DNA from: Acidimicrobiales bacterium
GTDB taxonomy: Bacteria; Actinomycetota; Acidimicrobiia; Acidimicrobiales; SZUA-35
Assembly: GCA_020630195.1 (NCBI GenBank)
Contig: JAHDBV010000036.1
Span: 1 to 42,045 of the forward strand
DNA length: 42,045 bases
Reading direction: 5' to 3'
How positions within the stretch are numbered: the first letter of the stretch is position 1; every line of letters begins with the position of its first letter. This document shows positions 8,802-18,945 of this stretch, in pieces. The notes beneath the pieces are model-generated. The model was not told the origin of the DNA. It was given only the letters and a program-made list of their open reading frames with translations, and made no database searches. The position numbers and the translations under genes are program-made.

Positions 8802-10724
8802 CTACGTGCGCGTGCGCCGGCCCGAAACGTAGACGGGGACGAGGCCGACACCGAGGAGCAGCGCGCCGACCACGACAAACGCCACGAGCTTCAGGAGGCC
8901 GATGGGCTCCTGTGATTGGGCGGAGGGCGGGAATGACTCCAGCGCGAGGAGTTCGGGTTCCGCTCCCCCATCCTCGCCGAGCGAGGGATCGCCGGGAACA
9001 GTCGCGGCGTCGAGGGTCGAGGTGGAGTCCGCTTCGCCGGACGACTCGCTCGCTCGCTCGGCATCGGCCAGTGGATCTCCGTCAGCGATCAAACCCTGTA
9101 CCGCACGACCATCACCGTCGGCGAGCACCGCCGGGCCTGCGCTTGTCGACGTCCCCGAGGCTTGAGCGGTGGTCGAGGGAGCGTCATTCGACGGTGGAGC
9201 TCCGGAGCCTGCGCCAGTGCCGACATCAACGGGGTTCGTGATCGTCGTGGACGCCTCGACCGAAGTCGTCGAGCTGCCCGCCGCAACCGTTGTCGAGGTC
9301 GTCGAAGCACCTGCTCCCGACGTGGTGGGCGGTGTCGAAGGTTCTGTCACCTGGACCTCGTGCGCTCCGAAGTCCGGGGCGGCACCCGACGGCCGGGGGC
9401 GACCGTCCAGATCCACGGCGATATCCGTGACGACCGCCCCGTCGATGGCGCCGCTCGTGAAGGCCAACCGGAAGTCGCCGGAAGCGGCGTTCACGAAGTC
9501 ACTCGTCGACGCAGTGCGATTGCCTTCGCCCTCGACACCGAGATTGTTGATCACCGTGAGGTCTGCGTTCGAGTTCTGGTGCACGTCGACTGCCGCCACC
9601 GACCCGGTGTCGAACAGCGTGTTGTGAATGATGTCGACCGGCTCTCCGTTCGGCACACCGTCGCGAACGAAGATCCCACGATGCTGGCAGTCGAAGATCA
9701 CGTTGTTCGTGATCCTGGCGGCCGTGTCGACGACGAGGCAGTTGCCATCACGATGTTCGGACGATCGAGTCACCGAGTGGATGACGTTGGCGTCGATCCA
9801 GATGTTCGCCGGTGGCGTATCTCGCGCTCCCAGGTGGACGACGAAGGCGCCGGTCACGAACGTGTCGATGTCGTGGATGTAGTTCCCGCGAACGAGAACG
9901 TCGTGAACGGGGACCTTGATGTCGATCGCCTCGTGCGTGGTCGTGTGAATCTCGTTTCCGACGATCTCGACGCTGTGGACCTCGTCCTGGTTCGATGGCG
10001 AGCCGGTACCGAGGTAGATGCCTTCCCCAGGGGCATGTCCGACCGGATAGTTCCCGACCCTGTCAGTCCGTTGACCGGTGTGATGGATCAGATTGCCGCT
10101 GATCAGCACGTCGTGGGAGAAGTCCCGGATGTGCACACCTTCCTGGCCGATCTCGTGGATCTCGTTGTTGGCCAGCGTGACTTCGCTCGACCGCTGCACG
10201 GAGATCCCCCAGAGCCCGTCGCGGATCTCCAGATCCCGAACGACCACCCCGATGGAGTCCCAGACCTTGACGCTGGGCTTGTCGGTCAGCGAACCATGCG
10301 CAACAGTGACCGTGCCCGGAGCGTCGGCCCGCACGACCAGAGGGGCTGTCGACGACGCGAGCACCCCAGTGATGTCGAGCTGGGGATACGTCCCCGGCAG
10401 CAGGACGATCGGGTCGACCCCGTTCCAACGGGAGAGCGCCTCATCGGTGGTTCGCAGCGGCGCCTCCCTCGTTCCGGCGGCAGAGTCGGAACCATCCGGC
10501 GAGACGAAGATGCCAGGTTCGACGACCTGCGTCGTTCCGAGAACGGAGATCGATGTGGCCGGCGGCGTCGTCGTCGACGCCGAAACCGACGACGGTTCGT
10601 CGCCGGCCGGCACAGCTGCCGGACCGAGGTCGTTCGAGCAGGCCGACAGCAACAGAAGCCCGCTGGAGAGCGCGACAACAGCAGCCCAACCCGTGCTCCG
10701 CCGCCGTCTTGCCACAGAATCCAT
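8802..10724 (-). CDS. Right-handed parallel beta-helix lipoprotein with C-terminal membrane segment
   Basis: I chose ATG 10724 (640 aa) because it opens a lipoprotein signal peptide: MDSVARRRR, a hydrophobic core, then LSAC with Cys29 as the lipidation site. Residues about 30-60 are a Ser/Thr/Pro linker. After VLGTTQV (61-67), [13 protein letters not shown] starts a parallel beta-helix with repeated N-x-I-H and V-x-x-N-x-I strands (about 70-400), the PbH1/Beta_helix architecture of polysaccharide lyases and depolymerases. A DFGAHE motif ends it. A long Ser/Thr-rich stalk (about 410-590) leads to a C-terminal membrane helix and a basic tail (SGRRTRT). Binding or trimming of the surface glycan is likely but inferred; no catalytic residues can be assigned. 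Confidence 0.8.
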   Translation of the reverse strand: MDSVARRRRSTGWAAVVALSSGLLLLSACSNDLGPAAVPAGDEPSSVSASTTTPPATSISVLGTTQVVEPGIFVSPDGSDSAAGTREAPLRTTDEALSRWNGVDPIVLLPGTYPQLDITGVLASSTAPLVVRADAPGTVTVAHGSLTDKPSVKVWDSIGVVVRDLEIRDGLWGISVQRSSEVTLANNEIHEIGQEGVHIRDFSHDVLISGNLIHHTGQRTDRVGNYPVGHAPGEGIYLGTGSPSNQDEVHSVEIVGNEIHTTTHEAIDIKVPVHDVLVRGNYIHDIDTFVTGAFVVHLGARDTPPANIWIDANVIHSVTRSSEHRDGNCLVVDTAARITNNVIFDCQHRGIFVRDGVPNGEPVDIIHNTLFDTGSVAAVDVHQNSNADLTVINNLGVEGEGNRTASTSDFVNAASGDFRLAFTSGAIDGAVVTDIAVDLDGRPRPSGAAPDFGAHEVQVTEPSTPPTTSGAGASTTSTTVAAGSSTTSVEASTTITNPVDVGTGAGSGAPPSNDAPSTTAQASGTSTSAGPAVLADGDGRAVQGLIADGDPLADAERASESSGEADSTSTLDAATVPGDPSLGEDGGAEPELLALESFPPSAQSQEPIGLLKLVAFVVVGALLLGVGLVPVYVSGRRTRT

Positions 10725-10764
10725 GAACACCAATCGGTGAGATCGCCGCCAGCCTTGAGAAAGG

Positions 10765-11934
10765 CTAGTGGACGACTCCGGGCCTCGACCCGCGGGCGGA
10801 TCTGCCCAGAATCGCAACAACGATCACGGAGAGGCACAAGATCGCCACCACGACGTGCCCGCCCACAGCCGGTCGGATTCCGAACAGGCTCGCAAGCCAG
10901 CGAGCGATGCCGCGGTCGAGAATCGAGATCACGCCAAGTGGTATCCCGAGAGCCAGCGACGCCGTTGCGACCTGCTCGAGAACGCCCCGGCTCCACGACA
11001 GGTCGACGAATGGCAAGAGCAGGGCGAGATAGACAGGCGGGAGGCTGTCAAAGCCGATTCCGAGGATCAGGATGTTGACCAGATGGAACACCGCGAGGAC
11101 GCCGAGTCCGGGTCGAAGCCAGCGTGGCCGGAGAACAAGCAGGATCACACCGAGCTCCAAGACGATGGTCGCCCAGTCTGCGAGCTCCCAGACCCATCGC
11201 CACGACACCCCGACGGCGAGATCGGTCAGGGGTCCAGAGCGACTTCCGTTCTGCGAGGTGAGAAGCAGATGCCCGTAGGACGCTTGCGTATCGGGTGCCA
11301 GCCAACCTCGCAGGAGCTTCGGAAGGGCGGCCGTCCCGTATGCGATCCCCAGGAGCCAGACGCTGTGAAAGACCGCCCCAGCGATTCGCCGCTGCTGATC
11401 TTGTCCGTCCTCGACGCGATCGGCCGATCGCCAATCGACACCACACAAGCCGAAGACCGTCGGGACGACCCAGATCATGATGGTGTGGTCGATCTTGCCC
11501 GGGACGAACGACAAGCCACTCACGAGAATGCCGGTGACTCCCATGGCAAGTGAGATGTGGCGGCCGCCCACTCCGGCGGTGAACAGCAGAACGAATGCGA
11601 CGAGGAGCGCCTCGAACAGTACGACTGTCGGTGCGGTTGTCATGCCGGCGAGCAGCGTGGGAACGCCGGGCGGCGGATCGATGAGCGCACGCGGGTGATC
11701 GGCCAACCATCCCAGATCCGGAATCGAGTTGGTCATCAACATCGACAGCCCGAGGACCAACCGAGCGAGCGCCACCCCGTCGTGCCGCACGTCTCCGGGC
11801 ACGTCTCGCCACTCGGCTTCGAGATTCACCACGAGACGCTCCCACCCGAGCGTCAGCACGATGCCAGCTCGTACGAGTGCAGCACTGATCTCTCGGAGCC
11901 GGTCCGCTCCACCACGTCGAATCGGGTTCGGCAC
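10765..11934 (-). CDS. Multi-pass membrane protein, HTTM/VKG-carboxylase-like
   Basis: This 389-aa protein has about eight hydrophobic helices. The region LARLVLGLSMLMTNSIPDLGW followed by HPRALIDPPPG and later RPRWLRPGLGVLAVFHLVNI resembles the HTTM family (transmembrane domain shared with vitamin-K gamma-carboxylase and found scattered in bacteria). The match is by eye and only moderate; the role is unknown. The ATG at 11934 makes it overlap the upstream small gene by 82 bp. A GTG at 11874 would cut the overlap to 22 bp and is an equally reasonable start. The two are evidently a pair. Confidence 0.55.
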   Translation of the reverse strand: MPNPIRRGGADRLREISAALVRAGIVLTLGWERLVVNLEAEWRDVPGDVRHDGVALARLVLGLSMLMTNSIPDLGWLADHPRALIDPPPGVPTLLAGMTTAPTVVLFEALLVAFVLLFTAGVGGRHISLAMGVTGILVSGLSFVPGKIDHTIMIWVVPTVFGLCGVDWRSADRVEDGQDQQRRIAGAVFHSVWLLGIAYGTAALPKLLRGWLAPDTQASYGHLLLTSQNGSRSGPLTDLAVGVSWRWVWELADWATIVLELGVILLVLRPRWLRPGLGVLAVFHLVNILILGIGFDSLPPVYLALLLPFVDLSWSRGVLEQVATASLALGIPLGVISILDRGIARWLASLFGIRPAVGGHVVVAILCLSVIVVAILGRSARGSRPGVVH

Positions 11935-12305
11935 GCATCAGGTCCGGCAGGGTGCGTCGTCAGCCAGTCGACGAGCTCCGGATCTGCGATCTCGATCTCG
12001 GCGAGCTGAGCCGCTTGATTCCTCCGGAACGACGGCGGCGCCGCAGCGAACAGCTCGTCGATGTCCGCGACGGTGTCGCCGGACTCGGACGAGAACACGT
12101 ACTCGTACACAACGACGTCTGCGACGTCTCTCTCCACGGGGACCCGCCCGAAGGAAGGGAGGATGACGGCCGGATAGATCTCATCTCCGGCGAGCGACGC
12201 CAGAAAGATCACACCGAGAACGACACTTGCGAGGACAGCGCGGCCAAGTGGGGGTGTCCACCCATCCTGCTCGCCAAGACCCCTTGGTACCATCTCGCCG
12301 ATCAT
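11853..12305 (-). CDS. Small single-pass membrane protein, partner of the HTTM-like protein
   Basis: Starting at ATG 12305 (150 aa; MIGEMVPRG) it has a short cytoplasmic start and one membrane helix (about 20-43, LGRAVLASVVLGVIFLASLAG). About 105 residues outside the membrane include two cysteines and many acidic residues. ATG 12293 is an alternative. I recognise no family. Its overlap with the HTTM-like gene suggests co-translation. It could be an accessory chain, as small soluble partners commonly accompany HTTM-type proteins, but that is inference. Only 13 bp separate it from the oppositely transcribed GT2 gene, so one of the two starts may lie further in. Confidence 0.55.
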   Translation of the reverse strand: MIGEMVPRGLGEQDGWTPPLGRAVLASVVLGVIFLASLAGDEIYPAVILPSFGRVPVERDVADVVVYEYVFSSESGDTVADIDELFAAAPPSFRRNQAAQLAEIEIADPELVDWLTTHPAGPDACRTRFDVVERTGSERSVLHSYELASC

Positions 12306-12318
12306 ACGCCGTGAGCGA

Positions 12319-13311
12319 GTGGGGCTGAGAGTGTCGGTGCAGACCTTTGGACTGGGTGATATCACGATCAACGTGTGCTCAGTCGAGCGCACAGACTACG
12401 CGTGCCTGAGCGTCCGCTCCATCGTCGAGCACTGCTCGCCGGAGTCGACGCTCCAGCTCGTCTTCAACGGATCGACGCCGGAGCACAGCGACCGGGTCAT
12501 CGCAGCCGCAAGAGGCTGGGACGGAAACTTGCGGGTCGAGCACATCGCGAACAAGGTCGGTCCTCACGCTTCCCACAATCGAGCGCTCGAACTCGTGGAC
12601 ACCCCGCTCGTGAACTTCATGGGCGATGACGATCTGGTGCTCGGCGATCGTCTGCCGGAGATCATCCGGGTCTTCAACGAGACGCACCCGCAACCGGCGG
12701 CCGTGACGTCCTGGGCCCGGCGGTTGGGGCCACGGGCCGACACGGTCGTCCTCGGTTCCCCCAAGGACCTCGGCCCCCTCGATCTCGCCGCCTGGCGATC
12801 CGCGGTCGATCGCGGCCGTTACTTCGAACTGCTCTGGCCTGGCGCAGTCATCGATGTCGAGGCTCTCAGGGAAATCGGTGGCTTCGAGGATCGTTTCCTC
12901 AGCTTCGACAACCGGATCTTCACCCGGCTGGCCCAACAGCGACCTGTGTTGGCCGTGCCTCGCCGGGATTTCGGCTTCCGCATTCACGCCGAATCGGAGT
13001 CGACGAGCCGATTCGGGAAGCAGGCGCAGAGCGTGAGGTACGTACAGGCCTGCCTCGATGCAGATCGTGCCGGACGCCGCGAACCGACGCCGGCGGAGTT
13101 CGAACAGGCCGAAGCCAGTGCCGACAGGCTGACCCGGATCGCGATCGATCGCCGGGAGCGCGCTCGCCTCCACCTCCGCTCGGCTGGCGCACATCTGCTG
13201 GGCGGCAATCGCCGGGCCGCCGCGGCCGGGCTAGCGAGGGCGGCGATCCTCTGGCCGCCTGCGGTGATCCGCTGGATCAAGGACCAGGTCGGTCGGCCGA
13301 CCCGACGATGA
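12319..13311 (+). CDS. Glycosyltransferase family 2
   Basis: The 330-aa frame opens with GTG at 12319; GTG 12331 and 12337 are also possible, and the family part begins at about residue 14 (ITINVCSVERTDYACLSVRS). The GT-A fold is shown by LVFNGS, HNRALELV and VNFMGDDDLVL, where the DDD corresponds to the metal- and UDP-binding DXD motif. ALREIGGFEDRFLSFDNRIF is the usual acceptor-side segment. It would add one sugar to the growing lipid-linked unit in the cytoplasm. The stop overlaps the start of the next GT2 gene as ATGA, opening a long plus-strand operon of glycosyltransferases, polymerase and BY-kinase. Confidence 0.85.
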   Translation: MGLRVSVQTFGLGDITINVCSVERTDYACLSVRSIVEHCSPESTLQLVFNGSTPEHSDRVIAAARGWDGNLRVEHIANKVGPHASHNRALELVDTPLVNFMGDDDLVLGDRLPEIIRVFNETHPQPAAVTSWARRLGPRADTVVLGSPKDLGPLDLAAWRSAVDRGRYFELLWPGAVIDVEALREIGGFEDRFLSFDNRIFTRLAQQRPVLAVPRRDFGFRIHAESESTSRFGKQAQSVRYVQACLDADRAGRREPTPAEFEQAEASADRLTRIAIDRRERARLHLRSAGAHLLGGNRRAAAAGLARAAILWPPAVIRWIKDQVGRPTRR

Positions 13312-14255
13312 CACGGTCGGTCGACATCGCCGTGGCAACGTTCCGTCGCCCCGAGGGCCTTCTCCGCACGCTCGAGAGTGTGCTCGCTGAAGCGAGCGCG
13401 GGGGCGGGTTGGGACATCGGCCGGATTCTCGTGGTCGACAACGACCCCGATGCGTCGGCTCGAACCGTGGTCGAGAGCTTGCCCTCCGGAGCGGTCCCGG
13501 TCGGCTACGTCCACGAACCGACGCCCGGCATCTCCGCGGCGCGAAACCGGGCACTCGAGGAGTCCGACGCTGATGTCCTCGTGATGCTCGACGACGACGA
13601 GACGGTGGTTCGGAATTGGCCAGCGGGGTTGCTCGCCACGATGGATCGCACCGGTGCGATCATGGTCGGTGGCCCGGTTGTCGTGGAGACGGAGATCGAC
13701 GTCGAGCCGTGGTTCGTGTCGGCGATCACCCGCCCCCGTCACGACGACGATGCGTCGATTGATCGGATCAGCACGGCCAACTTCGCGATCGACCGCTCGG
13801 TCCGGTCGACGCTCGATCCCGTGTTCGATCCGGCGTTCGGACTTCGGGGCGGATCTGACACCAAGCTGAGCAGAGACCTCGTGATCGCCGGCCACCGGCT
13901 GGCCTGGAGCGATCAGGCAGTGCTCTGCGAGCACTTTCCCGCCAGCCGCTGCACCGAGGCGTGGATCGAACGCCGATGGGAGCGGGGCGGCGAGACGATG
14001 ACCTCGGTCGAGCTCGCGACGGCAACTGATCGACTCCGACCACTCACGGCTGCGCGGCACCTGGCAACGTCGACGGTCAGGACGACCCTCGGCTTGGGGT
14101 TCGACCGCCTCGGCCGTCTGCTCGGAGACCAACCACTTCGACGCCGCGGGGTACGGTGGCGGAGGCTCGCGATCGGACAACGGCGTGCCATCCGAGGACA
14201 TCACTCCATCGCCTACGGTCCAACTGGATTCGACTCTCCGAAAGCGATCGCATGA
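13308..14255 (+). CDS. Glycosyltransferase family 2
   Basis: This 315-aa protein is a clear GT-A enzyme. SVDIAVATFRRPEGLLRTLES is the first strand and helix, ILVVDNDPDASA follows, then GISAARNRALEES, and VLVMLDDDETVV carries the DXD motif. The segment FGLRGGSDTKLSRDLVIAGHRLAW occupies the usual catalytic-base position. The C-terminal part (about 240-315) is basic and probably lies along the membrane surface. Both ends overlap neighbours by ATGA, so it is coupled to the GT2 upstream and the O-antigen ligase-like gene downstream. Its sugar specificity is unknown. Confidence 0.88.
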   Translation: MTRSVDIAVATFRRPEGLLRTLESVLAEASAGAGWDIGRILVVDNDPDASARTVVESLPSGAVPVGYVHEPTPGISAARNRALEESDADVLVMLDDDETVVRNWPAGLLATMDRTGAIMVGGPVVVETEIDVEPWFVSAITRPRHDDDASIDRISTANFAIDRSVRSTLDPVFDPAFGLRGGSDTKLSRDLVIAGHRLAWSDQAVLCEHFPASRCTEAWIERRWERGGETMTSVELATATDRLRPLTAARHLATSTVRTTLGLGFDRLGRLLGDQPLRRRGVRWRRLAIGQRRAIRGHHSIAYGPTGFDSPKAIA

Positions 14256-15547
14256 CCATCATCCGACCCGAGCCGAGGGTGGCAATCCCCGCGACGACGT
14301 TGCTCCGCCCCGGCCTCGGCCAGCGGCTCCTGGCAATCGCCGTGCCCTTTCTGCTCGCCGTCGGTCTTCCCAATGAATGGTTCTTCAACCGCGAGCTCGG
14401 CGACACGCGTTCAGGTGGTGGGCTCACCCTCGTCGCGCTTGTCGCCTTGACTGGGATGGCCTGGGCGATCCTTCTTCCACGGTTGGAGATCAGTCTCCGA
14501 GCCATTCGACTGGAACCCCTGATTCCGCTGTTCGTCGGAGGTGCTCTGCTCTCGACGTTCTGGTCGGGACGGCCTTCCGCCACGCTCCAGGCGTCCGTCG
14601 AACTCGTCCTCGTGCTGCTGCTCGCCTGGTGGGCGGTGGCCGTCTTCGATCTCGACGAGATCCTGCTGTACACCTCTCTCGCACTCGCCGCGGTTTCGGC
14701 GATCTCGCTCGCGTTCGTCGTGGCCCTTCCGCAGTTCGGTGTGTCCAGTGGCGGCTGGACGGGCCTCGCCGGTAACCGGAACGGACTGGGACGCCTCGCT
14801 GTGCTGACCGTGTTACACAGCCTGCTGGCGATGCAGATCTATCCCCGGTTCCGGACGGCATGGCTGGCGTCGGCAGCTCTCGGCGGTCTGCTGGTCTTCG
14901 GTTCGACGTCGAAGACGTCGCTGCTGGGCCTCGGTGGCATCGTGGCCTGTGTGGCGATCGCCCGGGCATTCCGAAGCCGCAAGACCCTGTTCGGCGCCGT
15001 CGGGGTCTCACTCGTGACGACCGTTGGATCGATCGTGGGGTTCGCCACGGCGAACCTCGGGTTCATCACGACCTGGCTGGATCGAGACGTCACCTTCTCG
15101 GGGCGAACGGTCCTGTGGCGGTCATCCTTCGGTGCCTTCCTGGAGCGGCCCTTCTTCGGATGGGGTTGGGAGGGTTTCTGGCACGGCTATTTCTCACCCG
15201 CGCACGATGTCTTGCTCGAGAACACCTGGGGCCCGCCCCATTCCCACAATGCATTGCTTGAGTACGGGATCACTCTCGGGATCCCCGGCGCCCTCGTGGG
15301 CGGGGCGATCCTCTGGCGGGCCGTGCTCCGGTCGACCCGGGTCATCGCGATCGACCACTCCCCCGCCGCACTCTTCCCGTTCACGATCGGCGTGTTCGCC
15401 TTCGTGTTCTCGATGACCGAGTTCGGTGTCATCTCGCGGACGGTCTTCTTCTACTGCCTGATCATCGCAACGCTCTCGGCTGAGCGAATCCTGAAGACCG
15501 CCACCTCTCCGTCCCGTCCGCTCGCCGTACCCAACTCGCCTCGGTAG
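14252..15547 (+). CDS. O-antigen ligase/polymerase-like membrane protein (Wzy/WaaL family)
   Basis: Starting at ATG 14252, which overlaps the preceding stop (ATGA), gives 431 aa; a longer upstream frame only repeats the GT2 gene in another register. It has about 11 membrane helices. A large extracytoplasmic loop contains SGRTVLWRSSFGAFLERPFFGWGWEGF and PPHSHNALLEYG, the R...H pattern of the Wzy_C domain (O-antigen ligase/polymerase, PF04932). GNRNGLGR is another family motif. These enzymes join undecaprenyl-linked repeat units, or transfer polymer, on the outer face of the membrane. It precedes a Wzz-kinase gene, as in Wzy-dependent loci. Confidence 0.85.
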   Translation: MTIIRPEPRVAIPATTLLRPGLGQRLLAIAVPFLLAVGLPNEWFFNRELGDTRSGGGLTLVALVALTGMAWAILLPRLEISLRAIRLEPLIPLFVGGALLSTFWSGRPSATLQASVELVLVLLLAWWAVAVFDLDEILLYTSLALAAVSAISLAFVVALPQFGVSSGGWTGLAGNRNGLGRLAVLTVLHSLLAMQIYPRFRTAWLASAALGGLLVFGSTSKTSLLGLGGIVACVAIARAFRSRKTLFGAVGVSLVTTVGSIVGFATANLGFITTWLDRDVTFSGRTVLWRSSFGAFLERPFFGWGWEGFWHGYFSPAHDVLLENTWGPPHSHNALLEYGITLGIPGALVGGAILWRAVLRSTRVIAIDHSPAALFPFTIGVFAFVFSMTEFGVISRTVFFYCLIIATLSAERILKTATSPSRPLAVPNSPR

Positions 15548-15557
15548 GAAACGCAAC

Positions 15558-17222
15558 ATGCTCTACGACCAACAATCATCGACCAACCGCAACGTGGCCA
15601 CGCTCGAGGACTACCTGGAGGCGTTGAAGCGCTATCGATGGCTCGTTCTCGCGGTGATCGCGCTGTTCACGTTCGCCGGCTGGCTGGTCGTCAACTCGCG
15701 CGTCGAGACGTACTCGGCGACGGCGAGGGTGCTCCTCAACCCAACCGCCGTCGGATCGCTCGACAACAACCGCCTCGTCGCACCCAATCTCGACCGCGAG
15801 GCCGAGGTCCTCGTGTCGGACGGCATCGCGACCCAGGCCGTCGCCCAACTCGGCACCGGTGAGGATCCACGGGCACTCCGCCGTGAAGTCATTGCCGAGT
15901 TCTCACCCGATTCCGACACCATCCGCGTGTCCTATTCCTCGGAGGACCCTGTTCGGGCCGCCGACGTCGTCAACGGCTTCGCATCGTCGTATGTGGAGCA
16001 ACGCAACGCTGCGCAGGATGCGTTCTACGCCGAGAACCTCGCCCAGATCGATGCCGAACTCGCAGCACTCGACGCTCGGAGCCTCGAGCTCGCGGCCGAG
16101 CTCGGAGCCCTCGACGAAGAGCGACGGACGTTGCTCGAGAACGTCGAGGCGCTCAATCGCTCCACTCGCCTGGAGGAGATCGCCACTGAACGGAATCTCG
16201 TCGTCACGGAACAGAACAGCGACACGGTGGAGCGTCGGACGCTGAGTACCCGGCGATCGACAGTCCAATCGGCCGCAAGCTCCGCCACGGCACCGGCCGT
16301 TCTACTTCGTCAGGCGCAGCCGCCGCAGAGCCCCGAAGGTCTCGCCGGCAACTACATCATCCTCGGGTTCTTCCTCTTCGGCGTCGCCGTGGCGACGATC
16401 GCCGCCTTCCTTCGATCCCGTCTCGACCGGTCGGTCAACACCGCCGCCGACGTCGAGCGAGCCCTCGGCACCAGAGTGCTCGGCACGATCCCCGACCTCG
16501 GACTCCGCGACCGTCTGGCACGGCGCCCCATCGTCATGTTGTCACCCAACAAAGGACTACGTTCCCAGCAAGCCCGTGAGTCGATCCGCCGCCTGCGGAG
16601 TGCAGTTCAGTACATCTCCCGGACCGACGGCATCGAATCGATCATCATCACGTCGTTCCAGCCGTCCGAAGGCAAGTCGACCACAGCGGCGAACCTCGCC
16701 GTGGCGGTCGCCACCGGTGGTCAGCGGGTTGCCCTCATCTCCGCCGATCTCCGGCGTCCGACGGTCGAGTCCCTGGTCGGACTCGACCTGGCGCCGACCG
16801 GTCTGTCCAACGGCCTCGCCGGCGACGGCGACCTCGAGTTCCTCACGGCCCCGGGTCACGACTCGCTGTTCGTTCTTCCCGCCGGACCGGAGCCCGCGAA
16901 TCCCAGCGAGCTGCTCGGCTCGCCACAGTTCAAGTCCGTGGTCGAGGAAGCGTCGAACTCGGTCGAGTTGATGCTGATCGACACTCCCCCGATCGGATCG
17001 GCGTCCGATGCTCTCGCGGCGTCTCAGTCCGTCGATGGCTTGATCGTCGTGGTCGATGCGAAGGCGACGAGTACGCAGGATCTGCTCCTGCTCGCCGCCG
17101 AGCTCGACCGCAGCGGCGCGCGCCTGCTGGGAGCGGTGATCAACCGGACGACGCCGACCCGTCGCTGGAATCTCCGGAACCGGTACCGCTACGCGTATGA
17201 GTCGGCGGCAGCCGAACGCTGA
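15558..17222 (+). CDS. Wzz-type chain-length regulator fused to BY-kinase (CpsC/CpsD-like)
   Basis: This 554-aa protein has a membrane helix at about 28-46, an extracytoplasmic Wzz domain with a short coiled coil (about 165-225), a second helix (about 268-290) and a cytoplasmic BY-kinase domain. Walker A is SFQPSEGKST (366-375), the A' motif VALISADLRRP (391-401) and Walker B LMLIDTPP (471-478). In the A' motif the first Asp of the usual I-D-A-D is Ser, while the second is kept. The tail has only a small tyrosine cluster (YRYAY). Family members set polymer length through cycles of tyrosine autophosphorylation. The paralogue at 21289 keeps IDAD and Walker B IDAPP. Confidence 0.9.
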   Translation: MLYDQQSSTNRNVATLEDYLEALKRYRWLVLAVIALFTFAGWLVVNSRVETYSATARVLLNPTAVGSLDNNRLVAPNLDREAEVLVSDGIATQAVAQLGTGEDPRALRREVIAEFSPDSDTIRVSYSSEDPVRAADVVNGFASSYVEQRNAAQDAFYAENLAQIDAELAALDARSLELAAELGALDEERRTLLENVEALNRSTRLEEIATERNLVVTEQNSDTVERRTLSTRRSTVQSAASSATAPAVLLRQAQPPQSPEGLAGNYIILGFFLFGVAVATIAAFLRSRLDRSVNTAADVERALGTRVLGTIPDLGLRDRLARRPIVMLSPNKGLRSQQARESIRRLRSAVQYISRTDGIESIIITSFQPSEGKSTTAANLAVAVATGGQRVALISADLRRPTVESLVGLDLAPTGLSNGLAGDGDLEFLTAPGHDSLFVLPAGPEPANPSELLGSPQFKSVVEEASNSVELMLIDTPPIGSASDALAASQSVDGLIVVVDAKATSTQDLLLLAAELDRSGARLLGAVINRTTPTRRWNLRNRYRYAYESAAAER

Positions 17223-17349
17223 CCTCGGCTGGGCAGTTCGACCCAGAACGAGTCGGTGACTTTCCCGCTGCGTTGAGCGCCTTTCGCACGGCACTGTGGT
17301 AGATCAGTAGCGGTGCGTGGCGGCGCACCAATGGTCGGCGGGAGTGCTC

Positions 17350-18921
17350 GTGGGAAAGCTTGTTCGTAAGCGACGATTCGTCTGGTTCATCCAGACGGTC
17401 GATGCACTGTTGCTCAGTGCCGTATGGCTCGGCATCTTCGTGGTCACCAACATCACGACCACCGAGGTGCGGCCCACCGAGCAGGGCGGCGTGCTCGCCT
17501 TCGTCGCCGTCGCGATCATCCTCGGGCTCTTCGGCCGACGTGGGATCTACTCCGGTCGCCCGACGCTTCCCCGAACCGAGGAGATCAGCCGCCTCGTCAC
17601 CTCGGTCGGCATCGGTGCGGCAACCACCGCGGTGCTCGCACAGTTCGCCAACTGGGCTGTCGGCGGCTGGGAGCTGATCCTCGCGGTTCCGCTCTCGATC
17701 GTCGTGCTCACGCTCGCTCGCGGCTTCCTCCGCACGATCGTGCTGGAGATCGCCCAGCGCGATCAGCCCGAGCGAGTCGTCGTGGTCGGCGCCGGGATCG
17801 AGGCCGTCGAGGTCGTCGATCTCGTCACGACGCACCCGGAAGCGGGCTTCGTCTGCCTCGGGGTGATCGGGAACGAGACCGTCGCCGAACGATCCGGTCT
17901 GAGTGATCGCTGGCTCGGCGATGTCGCCGACCTCGTCGTCCTCATGCATCGGCATGCGGCCACCAGCGCCATCGTCTGCGCGACCGGCTTCCGGGCCGAG
18001 ACCTTCCGGTCGATCTCGGCCGAGCTCATGGACGCCGGCTACGACGTGCAGCTCTCCACCGGCGTCACCCGCCTGTGGACGGGCCGCTTCGAAGTCCGCT
18101 CGATCTCCCACGAACCTCTCGTCGTCATGGGCCACCGCCGCCCACTGGCACGGTGGGAGCTCGCGATCAAGCGGGCGATCGACATCGTCGGCGCTCTCGC
18201 CGCCCTCGTGATCTTCGCTCCGGTCATGCTCGCCGTCGCCGCCGCCATCAAGCTCGAGGATCGCGGCCCGGTCTTCTTCCTCCAGCCACGTGCGGGGAAG
18301 GACGCCGAGTTCTTCGACATGTTCAAGTTCCGCTCGATGGTGACCAACGCCGAGGATCTGAAGGCCGATCTCGCCGCTCAGAACGAGCGCAGCGGCCCGT
18401 TGTTCAAGATGACCCACGATCCTCGGATCACGAGGATCGGGCGCATCATCCGCGGTACCTCGCTCGACGAGCTGCCGCAGCTGCTGAACGTTCTCCGCGG
18501 CGAGATGAGCCTCGTCGGTCCGCGTCCGGCGCTTGTCGAGGAGGAAGCGGCGTTCGAGGGTGAGATGCGTGATCGGTTCGACGTCCGCCCCGGCATCACC
18601 GGCCTCTGGCAGGTCGAGGCTCGCTCGAATGCCGAGTTCGGTGCCTACAAGCGTCTCGATCTCCATTACGTCGAGAACTGGAGCCTCGGGCTCGATCTCC
18701 GCATCCTGCTCGCCACCGTCGAGCAGACGGCGGTGTCGCTTCTGCTCGCTCCCGTCACCGCCATGCTCGGCCGCGACTCGGCCGAAGCCGTCTCGACCGG
18801 GGAGGCCCCCGAGTCCGGCGAGCCCGACAGCGGCGGCGTCATCGACCTTCGAGAGCGAACCGCCGCTCGGGCCCGTTCCCTTCCTTCGGCGGGTCCGACA
18901 GCCGAGTCCCCCCAGGGCTGA
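17350..18921 (+). CDS. Undecaprenyl-phosphate sugar-1-phosphate transferase (WbaP/WcaJ-like)
   Basis: I start at GTG 17350 (523 aa) because GGCGGGAG lies 5 nt before it; GTG 17317 would add 11 residues but has no ribosome site. Four N-terminal membrane helices precede a Rossmann-like CoA-binding-type domain ([18 protein letters not shown]). The catalytic domain follows: re-entrant helix, [54 protein letters not shown] and [11 protein letters not shown]. All canonical motifs of the bacterial sugar transferase family are intact, so it should load the first sugar onto the lipid carrier. A disordered tail of about 65 residues follows. It follows the BY-kinase by 127 bp. Confidence 0.92.
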   Translation: MGKLVRKRRFVWFIQTVDALLLSAVWLGIFVVTNITTTEVRPTEQGGVLAFVAVAIILGLFGRRGIYSGRPTLPRTEEISRLVTSVGIGAATTAVLAQFANWAVGGWELILAVPLSIVVLTLARGFLRTIVLEIAQRDQPERVVVVGAGIEAVEVVDLVTTHPEAGFVCLGVIGNETVAERSGLSDRWLGDVADLVVLMHRHAATSAIVCATGFRAETFRSISAELMDAGYDVQLSTGVTRLWTGRFEVRSISHEPLVVMGHRRPLARWELAIKRAIDIVGALAALVIFAPVMLAVAAAIKLEDRGPVFFLQPRAGKDAEFFDMFKFRSMVTNAEDLKADLAAQNERSGPLFKMTHDPRITRIGRIIRGTSLDELPQLLNVLRGEMSLVGPRPALVEEEAAFEGEMRDRFDVRPGITGLWQVEARSNAEFGAYKRLDLHYVENWSLGLDLRILLATVEQTAVSLLLAPVTAMLGRDSAEAVSTGEAPESGEPDSGGVIDLRERTAARARSLPSAGPTAESPQG

Positions 18922-18945
18922 ACGAGCCTCGTTAGCCTTCGCACG

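Noticed and set aside
9162-11078. 638-codon plus-strand open frame opposite the beta-helix gene
   Set aside because: Shadow of a gene with lipobox and beta-helix repeats; no ribosome site or family signature.
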